The translations under genes were made by a program, and so were the position numbers. Shown here one piece after another: positions 17,929 to 27,059 of a DNA stretch of 64,000 bases. The notes beneath the pieces are model-generated. The model was not told the origin of the DNA, did no database searches, and was given only the letters and a program-made list of their open reading frames with translations. Every line of letters starts with the position of its first letter. Position 1 is the first letter of the stretch. The stretch is taken from NCBI GenBank assembly GCA_037045045.1, contig JBAOHL010000005.1, positions 682,001-746,000 of the forward strand, in the 5' to 3' direction. Origin of the DNA: Phosphoribacter sp037045045 (lineage in GTDB: Bacteria > Actinomycetota > Actinomycetes > Actinomycetales > Dermatophilaceae).

Positions 17929-18902
17929 CGCGGCTCCCCACCGGTGGCCCGGATCCGTTCGGCCGCGCGCAACCGGGCCGAGGCCGCGCGCGGGTTGGCG
18001 GCGATCTCCGCCGGGGTGGGCTTGACGGCGCCGCGCGTGAGCAGGCGCAGGTATGCCGAGTGCTCGGGCAACTCGACCGGCAGCCCCGCCGGGGCGCTGG
18101 AGGTCGCGCCCTCGGCGAGGACGGTCTTGGTCAGTCGGTCTTCGAGCGAGTGATAGCTCAGGACGGCGATCCGCCCACCCACGCGCAACCGGCCGATGGC
18201 CGCCGGCAGGGCTCGCCGCCACGCGGTCAACTCGCCGTTGACCTCGATCCGCAGTGCCTGGAAGGTGCGCTTGCCGGGGTGGCCGCCGCTGCGTTGCGAG
18301 GCCGCGGGGACGACCCGCTTGAGCAGGTCGACGAGCGGCCCGGAGGTCGTGAACGGGGTCGTGGCCCGATGTGCGGCCACGGCACGGGCGATCCGGCGGG
18401 CGAAGCGCTCCTCGCCGTAGTCACGAAGAACCCGTTCGAGCCGCTCGGGCTCGTAGGTGTTGAGCACGTCTGCGGCGCTGGGGCCGATGCCCTGGTCCAT
18501 CCGCATGTCCAGCGGCGCGTCGACCCGGTAGGCGAAGCCGCGCCGGGCCTCGTCGAGTTGCAGCGATGACACGCCGAGGTCGAACAGCGTGGCATCGACG
18601 GCCGGGATGTCCAGCCGCTCGACGACCCGGGCGAACTCGTCGTAGCCGGCATGCACGAGGGTGAGCCGGTCGGCATACCCGCCCAGTCGTTCGCGGGCCA
18701 GGTCGAGAGCCTCGCCGTCTCGGTCGATCCCGACCACGCGGACCTGAGGAAATCGGGCGAGGACCGCCTCGGCGTGCCCACCGAGGCCCAACGTGGCATC
18801 GACGTACACGGCTCCGGGCTCAGCCAGGGCCGGCGCGAGCAACTCGACGACGCGCTCGCGCAGGACGGGAACGTGGCGTTCGGCCGTCGTGCGCTGGGTC
18901 AT
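17925..18902 (-). CDS. rsmH: RsmH (MraW), 16S rRNA m4C1402 methyltransferase
   Basis: SAM-dependent N4-methyltransferase for C1402 of 16S rRNA. From ATG 18902 it has 325 residues. It starts HVPVLRERVVELL, with the SAM loop YVDATLGLGGHAEAVL. Later motifs are FDLGVSSLQLDEARRGF, RIARAVAAHR, KRTFQALRIEVNGEL and the AVLSYHSLEDR active-site segment. The 205 bp between it and mraZ are G-rich low-complexity sequence with no evident gene. Confidence 0.96.
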   Translation of the reverse strand: MTQRTTAERHVPVLRERVVELLAPALAEPGAVYVDATLGLGGHAEAVLARFPQVRVVGIDRDGEALDLARERLGGYADRLTLVHAGYDEFARVVERLDIPAVDATLFDLGVSSLQLDEARRGFAYRVDAPLDMRMDQGIGPSAADVLNTYEPERLERVLRDYGEERFARRIARAVAAHRATTPFTTSGPLVDLLKRVVPAASQRSGGHPGKRTFQALRIEVNGELTAWRRALPAAIGRLRVGGRIAVLSYHSLEDRLTKTVLAEGATSSAPAGLPVELPEHSAYLRLLTRGAVKPTPAEIAANPRAASARLRAAERIRATGGEPR

Positions 18903-19107
18903 GGGGGCTCCGGGTCGGGTCGCGCGGTCGGGGTCGGCGGTGGCGTCGGGTCCGGGTCGGTCGAGTGGGGGTCGGATGCCACGGGGGTGGCCCTGCACCC
19001 AGGTCCCCATCCGCTCGGGGCGAGGTCCGGCCCGCTCGCGGCCCGGCGCGGGGGAAGTCGCGTCGGGACGCCAAGCGGCTGGAGACCTGGTCGCAGGTGG
19101 CCGTGCG

Positions 19108-19560
19108 TCAGAACACTCCGGGCCACACCTCCTCGGCTTGGTCGGCATAGCTGGCCTCGGTCGCCTCGACGTAGCTCGCCCACGCCGCGGCGTCCCAGAT
19201 CTCGACCCGGTTGCCGGTGCCGACGACAGCGAGGTCGCGGGTCAGGCCGGCATACGTGCGCAGGATCGGCGGGATGGTCACCCGCCCCTGCCGATCGGGG
19301 ATCTCGTCGGACGCCCCGGACAGCAGCATCCGGCCGAAGTCGCGGACCGGCTTGGCGGAGGTGGGTCCACGCTGCAGGTCGGCGGTGATCTGGGCGAACT
19401 CGCGGGTCGGGAAGACGTAGAGACACCGCTCCTGGCCCTTGGTGACGACCAGCCCGTCGGCGAGCTTGTCGCGGAACTTGGCCGGGAGGATCAGCCGGCC
19501 CTTGTCGTCCAGGCGGGGGTGGTGGGTGCCGAGAAAGCCCGGGTAAGCGGTGGCAGACAC
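19108..19560 (-). CDS. mraZ: MraZ, dcw cluster transcriptional regulator
   Basis: A 150-residue SpoVT/AbrB-fold protein with two tandem MraZ halves: PRLDDKGRLILPAKFR at about 15-30 and the second-half repeat DRQGRVTIPPILR at about 88-100. MraZ binds direct repeats upstream of its own gene and regulates the dcw operon. The start is GTG 19560, with GGGAGGTGG just upstream. It is the first gene of the cluster, and a set of 10-bp-spaced boxes lies 33-67 bp upstream. Confidence 0.95.
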   Translation of the reverse strand: MSATAYPGFLGTHHPRLDDKGRLILPAKFRDKLADGLVVTKGQERCLYVFPTREFAQITADLQRGPTSAKPVRDFGRMLLSGASDEIPDRQGRVTIPPILRTYAGLTRDLAVVGTGNRVEIWDAAAWASYVEATEASYADQAEEVWPGVF

Positions 19561-19592
19561 GAGCGGCCACCTCCCTCGTCGACCCAGGACCC

Positions 19593-19627
19593 TCCGTGTT
19601 GGTCCACCTTACTCCATTTCCCTCCAC
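19593..19627 (-). promoter_or_regulatory. MraZ operator: 10-bp spaced TGGA repeats
   Basis: On the minus strand GTGGA, ATGGA and GTGGA occur at exact 10-bp intervals (plus strand 19623, 19613, 19603), with a fourth degenerate unit at 19593. MraZ of other bacteria binds directly repeated G-rich boxes spaced by one helical turn upstream of mraZ. The spacer 19561-19894 holds no gene; it carries the divergent mraZ and moxR promoters. Confidence 0.75.
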
Positions 19628-19844
19628 GCTCAACCCTCATACGGGCATGTCGCGTTCGCCGGACCACCTGTTTCCCCTGGTCAGCGCGGTGGTGCGAAGT
19701 GGAGGTGTCAGCCGGGGCCCCTCCCGGTCCGGCCCGTCCGAGCGGATCAGCAGCCGCGCCAGGCCCTCCCAGAACGTCCAAACGGCCGCTGCCGAACCGC
19801 CTTGAGCCCTCCGACGGAACCACGGAGGGCCAAAAGGTCGTTGC

Positions 19845-19860
19845 GTGGAGGGATGTGGGG
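19845..19860 (+). promoter_or_regulatory. Possible second MraZ-like box before moxR
   Basis: GTGGAG at 19845 and GTGGGG at 19855 are 10 bp apart in the same geometry as the mraZ boxes but on the opposite strand. They lie 35-50 bp before the moxR start. Only two units are seen, so this is weaker than the mraZ operator. Confidence 0.4.
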
Positions 19861-19894
19861 GAAGATGAAGCCCCACCGAGGACGGGAGTATGCC

Positions 19895-20917
19895 GTGGCC
19901 GACCCTCGAGCCTTCACCGCCGCCGCCCAACGCGTCGATACCGACCCTGCGGTGCGGTGCACCCCTGAGGCGCTTGCCGAGCTGCGCGAGGTCGCGGCGC
20001 GAGTGACCCGGGCCATGGAGTCGGTCATCGAGGGCAAACCGGGGGTGATCCGCACCGCCCTCACGGTGCTGCTGGCTGGGGGCCACCTGCTCATCGAGGA
20101 TGTCCCGGGGGTAGGCAAGACGATGCTCGCCAAGGCGCTGGCCCGCTCCATCGACTGTTCGGTGCGACGCATCCAGTTCACCCCGGACCTGCTGCCCAGC
20201 GACATCACCGGGGTGAGCGTCTTCAACCAGGACGTGCGCGACTTCGAGTTCCGCCCGGGGGCCATCTTCGCCAACGTCGTCGTCGGCGACGAGATCAACC
20301 GCGCCTCCCCCAAGACTCAGTCGGCTCTGCTGGAGTGCATGGAGGAGGGTCAGGTCACCGTCGACGGGCAGACCTACGGGCTGCAGGTGCCGTTCCTCGT
20401 CATGGCGACCCAGAACCCCATCGAGATGGAAGGGACCTATCCGCTGCCCGAGGCCCAGCGGGACCGGTTCATGGCGCGTATCTCGATGGGCTACCCGGCC
20501 GCATCCGCCGAGGTGGCGATGCTCGATTCGCACGGCGGCCGCTCCCCCCTGGAGGCGCTCGTCCCGGTGACCGACGCGGCAACGGTGGCTCGGCTCATCG
20601 GCGTCGTCCACGACGTCTACGCCTCGCCCGCCGTGCGGCAGTATGTCGTCGACCTGGCGACAGCCACGCGCACGAGTCCTGCGCTTCGCCTGGGCGCCTC
20701 GCCCCGGGGAGGTTTGCACGTGCTGCGGGCAGCCCGCGCCCACGCCGCCATCGAGGGCCGCGACCACCTGCTGCCCGACGACGTGCAGCGCGTCGTGCCC
20801 GCGGTCCTGGCCCATCGCCTCATGCTCTCCGGCGAAGCGACGCTGGCCCACCGCACCGGAGCCGAGGTCCTCGCCGACCTCGTCCGAGCCACCCCCGTCC
20901 CCGTCGCGCCCCGCTGA
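19895..20917 (+). CDS. MoxR family AAA+ ATPase
   Basis: A chaperone-like AAA+ ATPase that acts with von Willebrand or DUF58 partner proteins. It has 340 residues from GTG 19895 (GGGAG at good spacing); ATG 19865 is an in-frame alternative but its G-rich tract is too close. Motifs are Walker A EDVPGVGKTMLAKAL, Walker B VVVGDEINRASPKTQSALLECMEE (shown here in one family block), sensor 1 MATQNPIE and LPEAQRDRF. The C-terminal lid contains GASPRGGL. It begins a plus-strand operon with the DUF58 and transglutaminase genes. Confidence 0.92.
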   Translation: MADPRAFTAAAQRVDTDPAVRCTPEALAELREVAARVTRAMESVIEGKPGVIRTALTVLLAGGHLLIEDVPGVGKTMLAKALARSIDCSVRRIQFTPDLLPSDITGVSVFNQDVRDFEFRPGAIFANVVVGDEINRASPKTQSALLECMEEGQVTVDGQTYGLQVPFLVMATQNPIEMEGTYPLPEAQRDRFMARISMGYPAASAEVAMLDSHGGRSPLEALVPVTDAATVARLIGVVHDVYASPAVRQYVVDLATATRTSPALRLGASPRGGLHVLRAARAHAAIEGRDHLLPDDVQRVVPAVLAHRLMLSGEATLAHRTGAEVLADLVRATPVPVAPR

Positions 20918-20951
20918 CGTCGCGCGGCATACCCCACGCGAGGAGGGACCC

Positions 20952-22280
20952 ATGCGCTTACGCAGGCACGCCTTGACGACACGCGGGCGCGCGTTCCTCG
21001 CGTGTGGGGCGACGCTCGGGCTCGGCGGGACCCTGCTCGGGTTCCCGGACCTGACTCGGGTCGGCATGTTGCTCGTCGGCCTGCCCCTGGTCGGGCTGGC
21101 CCTGGTGCGGCGGGCACCGGCGCTGTCCGTGGACCGGACGATCTCGCCGATGCCGGTGACCCTCGGGGAGAACGCCACCGTCCTGCTGAGAGCGACCAAC
21201 ACGGGCTCGCGCGGCACTGGCCTGCTCCTTGCCGAGGATCTCCTGCCACCGGTGCTCGGCGAGTGCCCGCGGTTCGTCCTCGGGGCGCTGGCGCCGGGGT
21301 CCGCGCGGGCTGCGACGTACGACGTACACCCGCTGCTGCGAGGCCATCACCCGATCGGACCGCTCGCGGTCGCAGTGCGCGACCCGTTCGGGCTGACCCA
21401 CCGGCACGTCGAGGTCGGCGGTCGAGGTGAGCTTGTCGTGCTCCCGCGCACGGTGCCCCTCGGGGGCAGCAGACCGCCAGGCACGGGGATCGGGGCCGAG
21501 GGCGAGATCCCCCACATGGTGGCCCTGCACGGAGAGGACGACCAGTCGATCCGCGAGTACCGCGACGGCGACGACCTGCGCCGCATCCACTGGCCGGCAA
21601 CGGCACGGGTCGGCGAACTCATGGTCCGTCAGGAGGATCGCCCCGCGCGCCGGCGCGCCGTCGTCCTGCTGGATTCGCGCAGCGAGGCCCATCGCGGCGA
21701 GGGCCTGCACAGCTCGTTCGAGTGGGGCGTCAGCGCGGTGGCATCGGTGGTCGTCCATCTCACCTCCCTCGGGTATGCCGTGCATCTGGTCACCGACCAG
21801 ACCGTCGCCGACGCGGCGGCGGACACGCCCGTGGACCCGATCGGCGCCCTCGACGTGCTCGCCGACGCACGGCTCGGCTCGGTGCTCGGGCTGGCCGAGG
21901 CGACTCGGGCCGCCCAGACCCTCGCCGCGGCCGGGGGCCTGCTGGTGGCCGTCCTGGCCGACGCCGACGGCGCGGCCGTGCAGCGAGTCGCCGGTATCCG
22001 GGCGCCCGGTAGCACCGCGGTGGCGTTGTTACTGGACCCGAGTCAATTCGGGGAGGGTCGAGGCCGGACGGCACCGCCGACGGGGGCGGGGTTGGACACG
22101 CTGCGCGGAGCCGGATGGTCCACCACCGTCGTCGGTGCCGATACGAGTCTCGAGGCGGCCTGGTCCGCCGCCAGTCGCTCGGGACGGTGGGTCGCCCGGG
22201 CCGGCTCGTCTCGGTCCGACCGGCTCGGCTCCGGCGGCTCTGCCGGCGGCCCGGCCGTCTTCGCGGGCAGCGAGCGGTGA
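20952..22280 (+). CDS. DUF58 domain membrane protein
   Basis: A 442-residue protein of the DUF58 family that usually follows moxR. Two N-terminal membrane helices (about 12-55) are followed by a beta-rich region and the DUF58 core with GEIPHMVALHGEDD, REYRDGDDLRRIHWPATAR and a VWA-like VVLLDSRSEAH strand. The start ATG 20952 has AGGAGGG 5 bp upstream. The stop overlaps the next gene (GTGA). The exact role is unknown; a MoxR substrate or adaptor is inferred. Confidence 0.88.
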   Translation: MRLRRHALTTRGRAFLACGATLGLGGTLLGFPDLTRVGMLLVGLPLVGLALVRRAPALSVDRTISPMPVTLGENATVLLRATNTGSRGTGLLLAEDLLPPVLGECPRFVLGALAPGSARAATYDVHPLLRGHHPIGPLAVAVRDPFGLTHRHVEVGGRGELVVLPRTVPLGGSRPPGTGIGAEGEIPHMVALHGEDDQSIREYRDGDDLRRIHWPATARVGELMVRQEDRPARRRAVVLLDSRSEAHRGEGLHSSFEWGVSAVASVVVHLTSLGYAVHLVTDQTVADAAADTPVDPIGALDVLADARLGSVLGLAEATRAAQTLAAAGGLLVAVLADADGAAVQRVAGIRAPGSTAVALLLDPSQFGEGRGRTAPPTGAGLDTLRGAGWSTTVVGADTSLEAAWSAASRSGRWVARAGSSRSDRLGSGGSAGGPAVFAGSER

Positions 22281-24724
22281 AGCCCCGCGCCGGGGACACT
22301 GTCCTCGCAGCCACGGCGAGCCTGCTCGCGTCGCTGGGCCTGGGCACCCTCGTCCAACAACAGGCCTGGGTCCCCCAGGCCGTCTGGCTCGTCGGACTGG
22401 TCGCTCTCACGGGAGGTGCGCTGCGCCGCGGCCGGGCCGGTGGCCTGGTCGTGGTGGTCGCCCAGGTCGTCGTCGTCGCGCTGGCGACAACCTGGAGCCA
22501 CGCCGCCTCGAGCACCTGGTACGGGCTGCCCACGTGGAGCACGGTCGGCGAACTCGCCACGCTCGTGCAGCAGTTCGGCACGACGGCGGCCTCCTCCGCC
22601 GCGCCGATCCCGAGCAGCACGGCAGTCGAGCTGACCTTCGCACTGATGGCCACCGCGATCGCCATCGCCGTGGACCATATCGCCGTGACGAGGCAGGCTC
22701 CCGCCGCGGCTGGCTTGCCGCTGCTCGTGGTCTTCCTCGCGACGGCGGCGAACAACGGCGCCCCGGTGTCACCGGTGTACTTCCTCGCCGCCGCCACCGC
22801 GTGGTTGGTCATGCTCGCCCACCATGGGTTGGGCCGGATGCGCGGGTGGTCTGCCCGGGTCGCCGACGCCGTCACGCCGGTGAGCGATCGCGACGAGGCG
22901 CGGGTGGCCGGCATCGGCTTTGGCTCGACGGCACGCCGGCTCGGGCTGGTGGCGCTCGTGCTCGCGCTCGTCCTCCCGGCGGTGCTGCCCCATCTGCCGA
23001 CGCGGTACTTGCTCGACGGCCTCGGACGAGGCACGGACGGGTCCGGCGCCCTGCGCGTGGGGTTCAGCTCCACCCTTGACGTCAGTCGCAGTCTCACCGC
23101 TGGCGACAGCGGGCTCGTGCTGACCTACCGCACGACCGCGCCATCGCCACCTCCGCTCCGAGTGGCAGCCACCTCGACCTACGACGGTCGCTCCTGGGCG
23201 CGGCCCAACCCCGTGCTGGGACGAGCCGGCCGGCTGGACCTCGGCGGGCAGGTGGCGCGGGTCGAACGCACCATCACCGTGGAGGAGAACCGGCTCGACC
23301 CCCCCAGCCTGGCGACCGCACAGCCCGTCGTCGCCGCCGACTTCAAGGGCGCGGGATGGCTCGTCGACGAGACCACGTCCGATCTCTACGTCCAGAGTCG
23401 GGCCTCGTCCTATACGACGACCTATCTCGAGGCCCAGCTCACTGCCGCGTTGCTGCGCGACGGCGTCGACGGCGTGCCCGGTCCGGACCAGCTGCCCAAC
23501 TCACGGACCATGAACCAGGCCCTCGTGAGCGACCGTCGTTCCGAGTCGCGCGTGCGGAACGCGCTGATCGAGGCCGCCACCGCGGCCGGTCTGGTGGACC
23601 AGGCCGGTGCGTCGTCCGCCTCCGGACAACCCGTGGCGGGCCGCCTCGCCTCGGCGAATCCGTACGACGTCGCGATGGCGATCCAACAGTGGTTGCGTGA
23701 CGGCGGGGGTTTCGTCTACTCCCTCAGCCTCCCCGCTGCGCCCTCCGGCGGCCCGCCGAGGGACCCGGTGTCGCTGTTCCTCGAGACGAGGACCGGCTAC
23801 TGCGTGCAATTCGCCTCGGCGATGATCCTCATGGCCCGGGCTGCCGGCATACCGGCTCGGATGGCCATCGGCTTCCTGCCGGGCACGCTGTCCGACGGGG
23901 TGTACACGGTGGTCGCCAGCGACGCCCACGCCTGGCCCGAGCTGTACTTTCCAGGCGCCGGATGGGTGCGCTTCGAACCGACGCCCGCGTCGCGCACCGG
24001 CTCGCCGCCGGCCTGGACCGTGCCGGCGACGACTTCACCCGAGTCCACCCCCGAGACGGCGACGACCCCGGAGGCCACCCAGGACAGCATCCCCACCGAG
24101 AACAAGCCCCAGGTCGAGGGCCCCGAGGACGGCGTGCTCACCGAAATCGACCAGCCCTGGTGGGACAAGGTGACCTCGTGGCTTGCCGATCCTGGGCACG
24201 TCGTGCTGCTCGCCCTGGCCCTCGGCCTGGTTGGCGCCCTCGTCCTGCCCCTCACGGCCGCCCTGGTGCGACGCAGACGCGACACCGGCCCACCACCGCA
24301 GCGGATCGAGGCGCAGTGGGCCAGCCTGACCTCGCGGCTGGCCGACCTCGGGCTGCGGGCGCCCACCGACGCGACGCTGCGCGACGCGGAGAAGTACTAC
24401 CGGTCGGCGGGCCACCTCGACGAGCCCACCGGAGCGACCCTGGCCCAGGTCGTCGCCACCGTGGAACGGGTCCGGTACGCGCGGCCCGGCAGCGCCCCTG
24501 GAGCGGACCTCGCCCCGGCCGTCCGCCGGGTCGCCCACGCCGTCGCCCGAGGACGGTCAGCCCGGCAGCGCACCGCCGCGTTCCTGCGCCCTGGCGAGGG
24601 CGCCCGCTGGTGGCGCGAACGATGGGGGCAGACCCAGGGTCGGGTATGGAGACTGACCCGGCGCTTTGAGGCGATCACCCACCGGATCAGGCCCACCCGT
24701 CGCGGGGATCACCGTGGCCGCTGA
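22277..24724 (+). CDS. TgpA-like membrane transglutaminase
   Basis: An 815-residue membrane protein with about six N-terminal helices (to about residue 250). An extracytoplasmic transglutaminase-like domain follows, with the catalytic Cys in RTGYCVQFASAMI, the His in ASDAHAWPELYF, and the Asp in the usual nearby position. A last helix (about 635-660) and a C-terminal DUF4129-like cytoplasmic part complete it. This architecture is the DUF3488/TgpA family found with moxR and DUF58. The GTG start overlaps the DUF58 stop. The substrate is unknown. Confidence 0.9.
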   Translation: MKPRAGDTVLAATASLLASLGLGTLVQQQAWVPQAVWLVGLVALTGGALRRGRAGGLVVVVAQVVVVALATTWSHAASSTWYGLPTWSTVGELATLVQQFGTTAASSAAPIPSSTAVELTFALMATAIAIAVDHIAVTRQAPAAAGLPLLVVFLATAANNGAPVSPVYFLAAATAWLVMLAHHGLGRMRGWSARVADAVTPVSDRDEARVAGIGFGSTARRLGLVALVLALVLPAVLPHLPTRYLLDGLGRGTDGSGALRVGFSSTLDVSRSLTAGDSGLVLTYRTTAPSPPPLRVAATSTYDGRSWARPNPVLGRAGRLDLGGQVARVERTITVEENRLDPPSLATAQPVVAADFKGAGWLVDETTSDLYVQSRASSYTTTYLEAQLTAALLRDGVDGVPGPDQLPNSRTMNQALVSDRRSESRVRNALIEAATAAGLVDQAGASSASGQPVAGRLASANPYDVAMAIQQWLRDGGGFVYSLSLPAAPSGGPPRDPVSLFLETRTGYCVQFASAMILMARAAGIPARMAIGFLPGTLSDGVYTVVASDAHAWPELYFPGAGWVRFEPTPASRTGSPPAWTVPATTSPESTPETATTPEATQDSIPTENKPQVEGPEDGVLTEIDQPWWDKVTSWLADPGHVVLLALALGLVGALVLPLTAALVRRRRDTGPPPQRIEAQWASLTSRLADLGLRAPTDATLRDAEKYYRSAGHLDEPTGATLAQVVATVERVRYARPGSAPGADLAPAVRRVAHAVARGRSARQRTAAFLRPGEGARWWRERWGQTQGRVWRLTRRFEAITHRIRPTRRGDHRGR

Positions 24725-24790
24725 CTCGAGACACCGACCCGCCGGGCCTCGCTGACCCATGTTCGTGGGTTAGCGCCCGCGTAAACGCAG

Positions 24791-24824
24791 GAGGCGCCAC
24801 CGACAACCCAGCCGGCGGCGCCTC
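24791..24824. terminator. Hairpin between convergent transglutaminase and sigma factor genes
   Basis: GAGGCGCC (24791-24798) pairs with GGCGCCTC (24817-24824) across an 18-nt loop. It lies between two convergent stop codons. There is no T-run, as is common in actinobacteria. Confidence 0.6.
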
Positions 24825-24856
24825 ACCCTGCCCACGTGACAGGAATGCCCTACATA

Positions 24857-26785
24857 TCAGTCGAGGTAGTCGCGCAGGACCTGAGAACGGCTCGGGTGCC
24901 GCAGCTTGCTCATCGTCTTCGACTCGATCTGGCGGATCCGCTCCCGGGTCACGCCGTAGACCTTGCCGATCTCGTCGAGGGTCTTGGGCTGGCCGTCGGT
25001 GAGCCCGAAGCGCATCGACACGACGCCGGCCTCGCGCTCCGACAGGGTGTCGAGGACGGAGTGCAACTGCTCTTGCAGCAGCGTGAAGGAGACCGCCTCG
25101 GCAGGGACGACCGCCTCGGAGTCCTCGATGAGGTCGCCGAACTCGCTGTCGCCGTCCTCGCCGAGCGGGGTATGCAGCGAGATGGGCTCGCGGCCGTATT
25201 TCTGGACCTCGACGACCTTCTCGGGGGTCATGTCCAGTTCCCTGGCCAACTCCTCCGGCGTGGGCTCGCGGCCGAGGTCCTGCAGCATCTGACGCTGCAC
25301 GCGGGCGAGCTTGTTGATGACCTCGACCATGTGGACGGGGATGCGGATCGTGCGGGCCTGGTCGGCCATCGCCCGGGTGATGGCCTGGCGGATCCACCAC
25401 GTCGCGTACGTCGAGAACTTGTAGCCCTTGGTGTAGTCGAACTTCTCGACAGCGCGGATGAGCCCGAGGTTGCCCTCTTGGATGAGGTCGAGGAAGAGCA
25501 TCCCACGGCCCGTGTAGCGCTTGGCGAGGCTGACGACGAGGCGCAGATTGGCCTCGAGGAGGTGGTTCTTGGCCTTCTTGCCGTCCTGGGCGATCCACCA
25601 GAGCTCTCGCTTGGTCGTCATGTCCATGACGTCGCCGGAGTTGAGTCGCTCCTCGGCGAACAGCCCCGCCTCGATCCGCTTCGCGAGCTCCACTTCCTGC
25701 TCGGCGTTGAGCAGGGCGACCTTGCCGATCTGCTTGAGGTAGTCCTTGACCGGGTCGGCGGTCGCACCGGCGGTGACGACCTGCTGAGCCGGGGCGTCGT
25801 CTTCGTCGTCGTCGCGAATGACGAAGACCGCGTCGTCGGCCTCCTCCTCCACTTCGGCGGTGACCGGCTCGGTCGCCGCCGGCCCTTCGGCGTCCTCGAC
25901 CTCCTCGGCGTCGGCCTCGCCGTCCTTGCCGATCTCGAGGATCTCCGCTTCGACGACGTCCGCGGTGAGTTCGCCGTCTTCTTCGAGTACGAGGGCGTCG
26001 CCGTCCTCAGCGGTCTCGGCGGCGACCTCGCCCGGTGGGGGCTGGGCGGGGGGCGCAGCCCCGGCGGTCTTGCGGCGGCGGCTCGTGGCGGGGGTGGCCC
26101 CGGGGCCCTCGACCTTGGGGTCGGTGGACGCGCGGGTCCCGTCGCCCTCCCGGGTCTCGGCGGCGGGGGGAACGGACTGGCCCGGGGACTTTGCTGCTGT
26201 CGGGCGCTTGGCCGCGGCCGAGCCGGCCCGGGCAGAGCGTCCGGTCGTGGCGGCGGCCGATCTCGACGCGGACCTCGCGGCCGGGGTTTTCCCGGACGTG
26301 TCGGTCGGCTCGCCGGACGCTGCCGCTGGCGCCGCGCCTCGGCGGGCGGCGGTGGCCTTCGGCGACGTTCCCTTGGCCGGCGCGCCAGCGCCGTCGCCAC
26401 CCGCAGCGCCGAGCTTCGCCGCGGTCGTCCCCGGTGCGGAGCTGCGTTTGGGCGCGGCTTTGGTCGTGCTCGGCGGGGCCGCACCCGAGCCGGCCGGGAC
26501 GGACTTGGTGGAGGCAGACGACGTGGCGGCCGCGGTGGCCTTGGCTGCGGTGGCCTTCGCTGGGGCGCCCTGGGCTCCCCGACCAGCCTTCGTCGCGGCG
26601 GCGCCAGTGCCGTTCGCCGAGGATCCCTTCACCGAAGGTCCCTCGGTGCTGGCCGGCGGTGCCACGGTGGCCTTGGCCCCGACCTCGGATCTAGCGGCTG
26701 TCGCCGCCACGGCTCGCTTGCGCGAAGTCGAGGACTGCGGCGAGGCGATCTGGCCGTCGGAGATGGGGACTGTCGACTCCGGCAC
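24857..26785 (-). CDS. sigA: Principal sigma factor (HrdB/SigA, sigma-70)
   Basis: The housekeeping sigma factor, 642 residues from GTG 26785. About 330 N-terminal residues are low-complexity Ala/Lys/Thr/Pro followed by an acidic stretch. The conserved core is region 1.2 (ADPVKDYLKQIG), region 2 (LRLVVSLAKRYTGRGMLFLDLIQEGN, written here as one family block, with YKFSTYATWWIRQAI of 2.3-2.4), region 3, and region 4 with TLDEIGKVYGVTRERIRQIE. Relatives such as HrdB are shorter, so the N-terminal extension is long but of a kind common in actinobacteria. Confidence 0.96.
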   Translation of the reverse strand: MPESTVPISDGQIASPQSSTSRKRAVAATAARSEVGAKATVAPPASTEGPSVKGSSANGTGAAATKAGRGAQGAPAKATAAKATAAATSSASTKSVPAGSGAAPPSTTKAAPKRSSAPGTTAAKLGAAGGDGAGAPAKGTSPKATAARRGAAPAAASGEPTDTSGKTPAARSASRSAAATTGRSARAGSAAAKRPTAAKSPGQSVPPAAETREGDGTRASTDPKVEGPGATPATSRRRKTAGAAPPAQPPPGEVAAETAEDGDALVLEEDGELTADVVEAEILEIGKDGEADAEEVEDAEGPAATEPVTAEVEEEADDAVFVIRDDDEDDAPAQQVVTAGATADPVKDYLKQIGKVALLNAEQEVELAKRIEAGLFAEERLNSGDVMDMTTKRELWWIAQDGKKAKNHLLEANLRLVVSLAKRYTGRGMLFLDLIQEGNLGLIRAVEKFDYTKGYKFSTYATWWIRQAITRAMADQARTIRIPVHMVEVINKLARVQRQMLQDLGREPTPEELARELDMTPEKVVEVQKYGREPISLHTPLGEDGDSEFGDLIEDSEAVVPAEAVSFTLLQEQLHSVLDTLSEREAGVVSMRFGLTDGQPKTLDEIGKVYGVTRERIRQIESKTMSKLRHPSRSQVLRDYLD

Positions 26786-26924
26786 TGACTACCTTTCGCC
26801 GTTCGGGTGGACGCTCGTGGGCCCACGAGGGCCATGGCTGAGCGTGGTGGGGAGAGCGTCGGGAGGGCTGGGGTGCAGGGGCCGGTTGGCGGGGTTTGCC
26901 GTCGCCGTCCCGCGGCCCTGCTTC

Positions 26925-26960
26925 ACGGACATTATAAGTCGCCGGACCCGATCCCTCGGA
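26925..26960 (-). promoter_or_regulatory. Candidate sigA promoter -10 element
   Basis: A perfect TATAAT lies on the minus strand at 26936-26931 (CTTATAATGTCC context), about 145 bp upstream of the sigA start. It is one of the few AT-rich spots in the 274-bp spacer. No strong TTGACA is seen at 17 bp. Confidence 0.5.
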
Positions 26961-27059
26961 CGATCCCGCTCTCCTGATAACGCACGCGTCCCCGCGGACA
27001 TGCCCGGGTCCTGCGACGACAGGCCGGTATGCCGATTCGCGTCCGACCTCGAGCCCGGA

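Noticed and set aside
24836..26788. Long plus-strand open frame opposite sigA
   Set aside because: It mirrors the sigma factor gene and is a GC-driven shadow with no recognisable domain.
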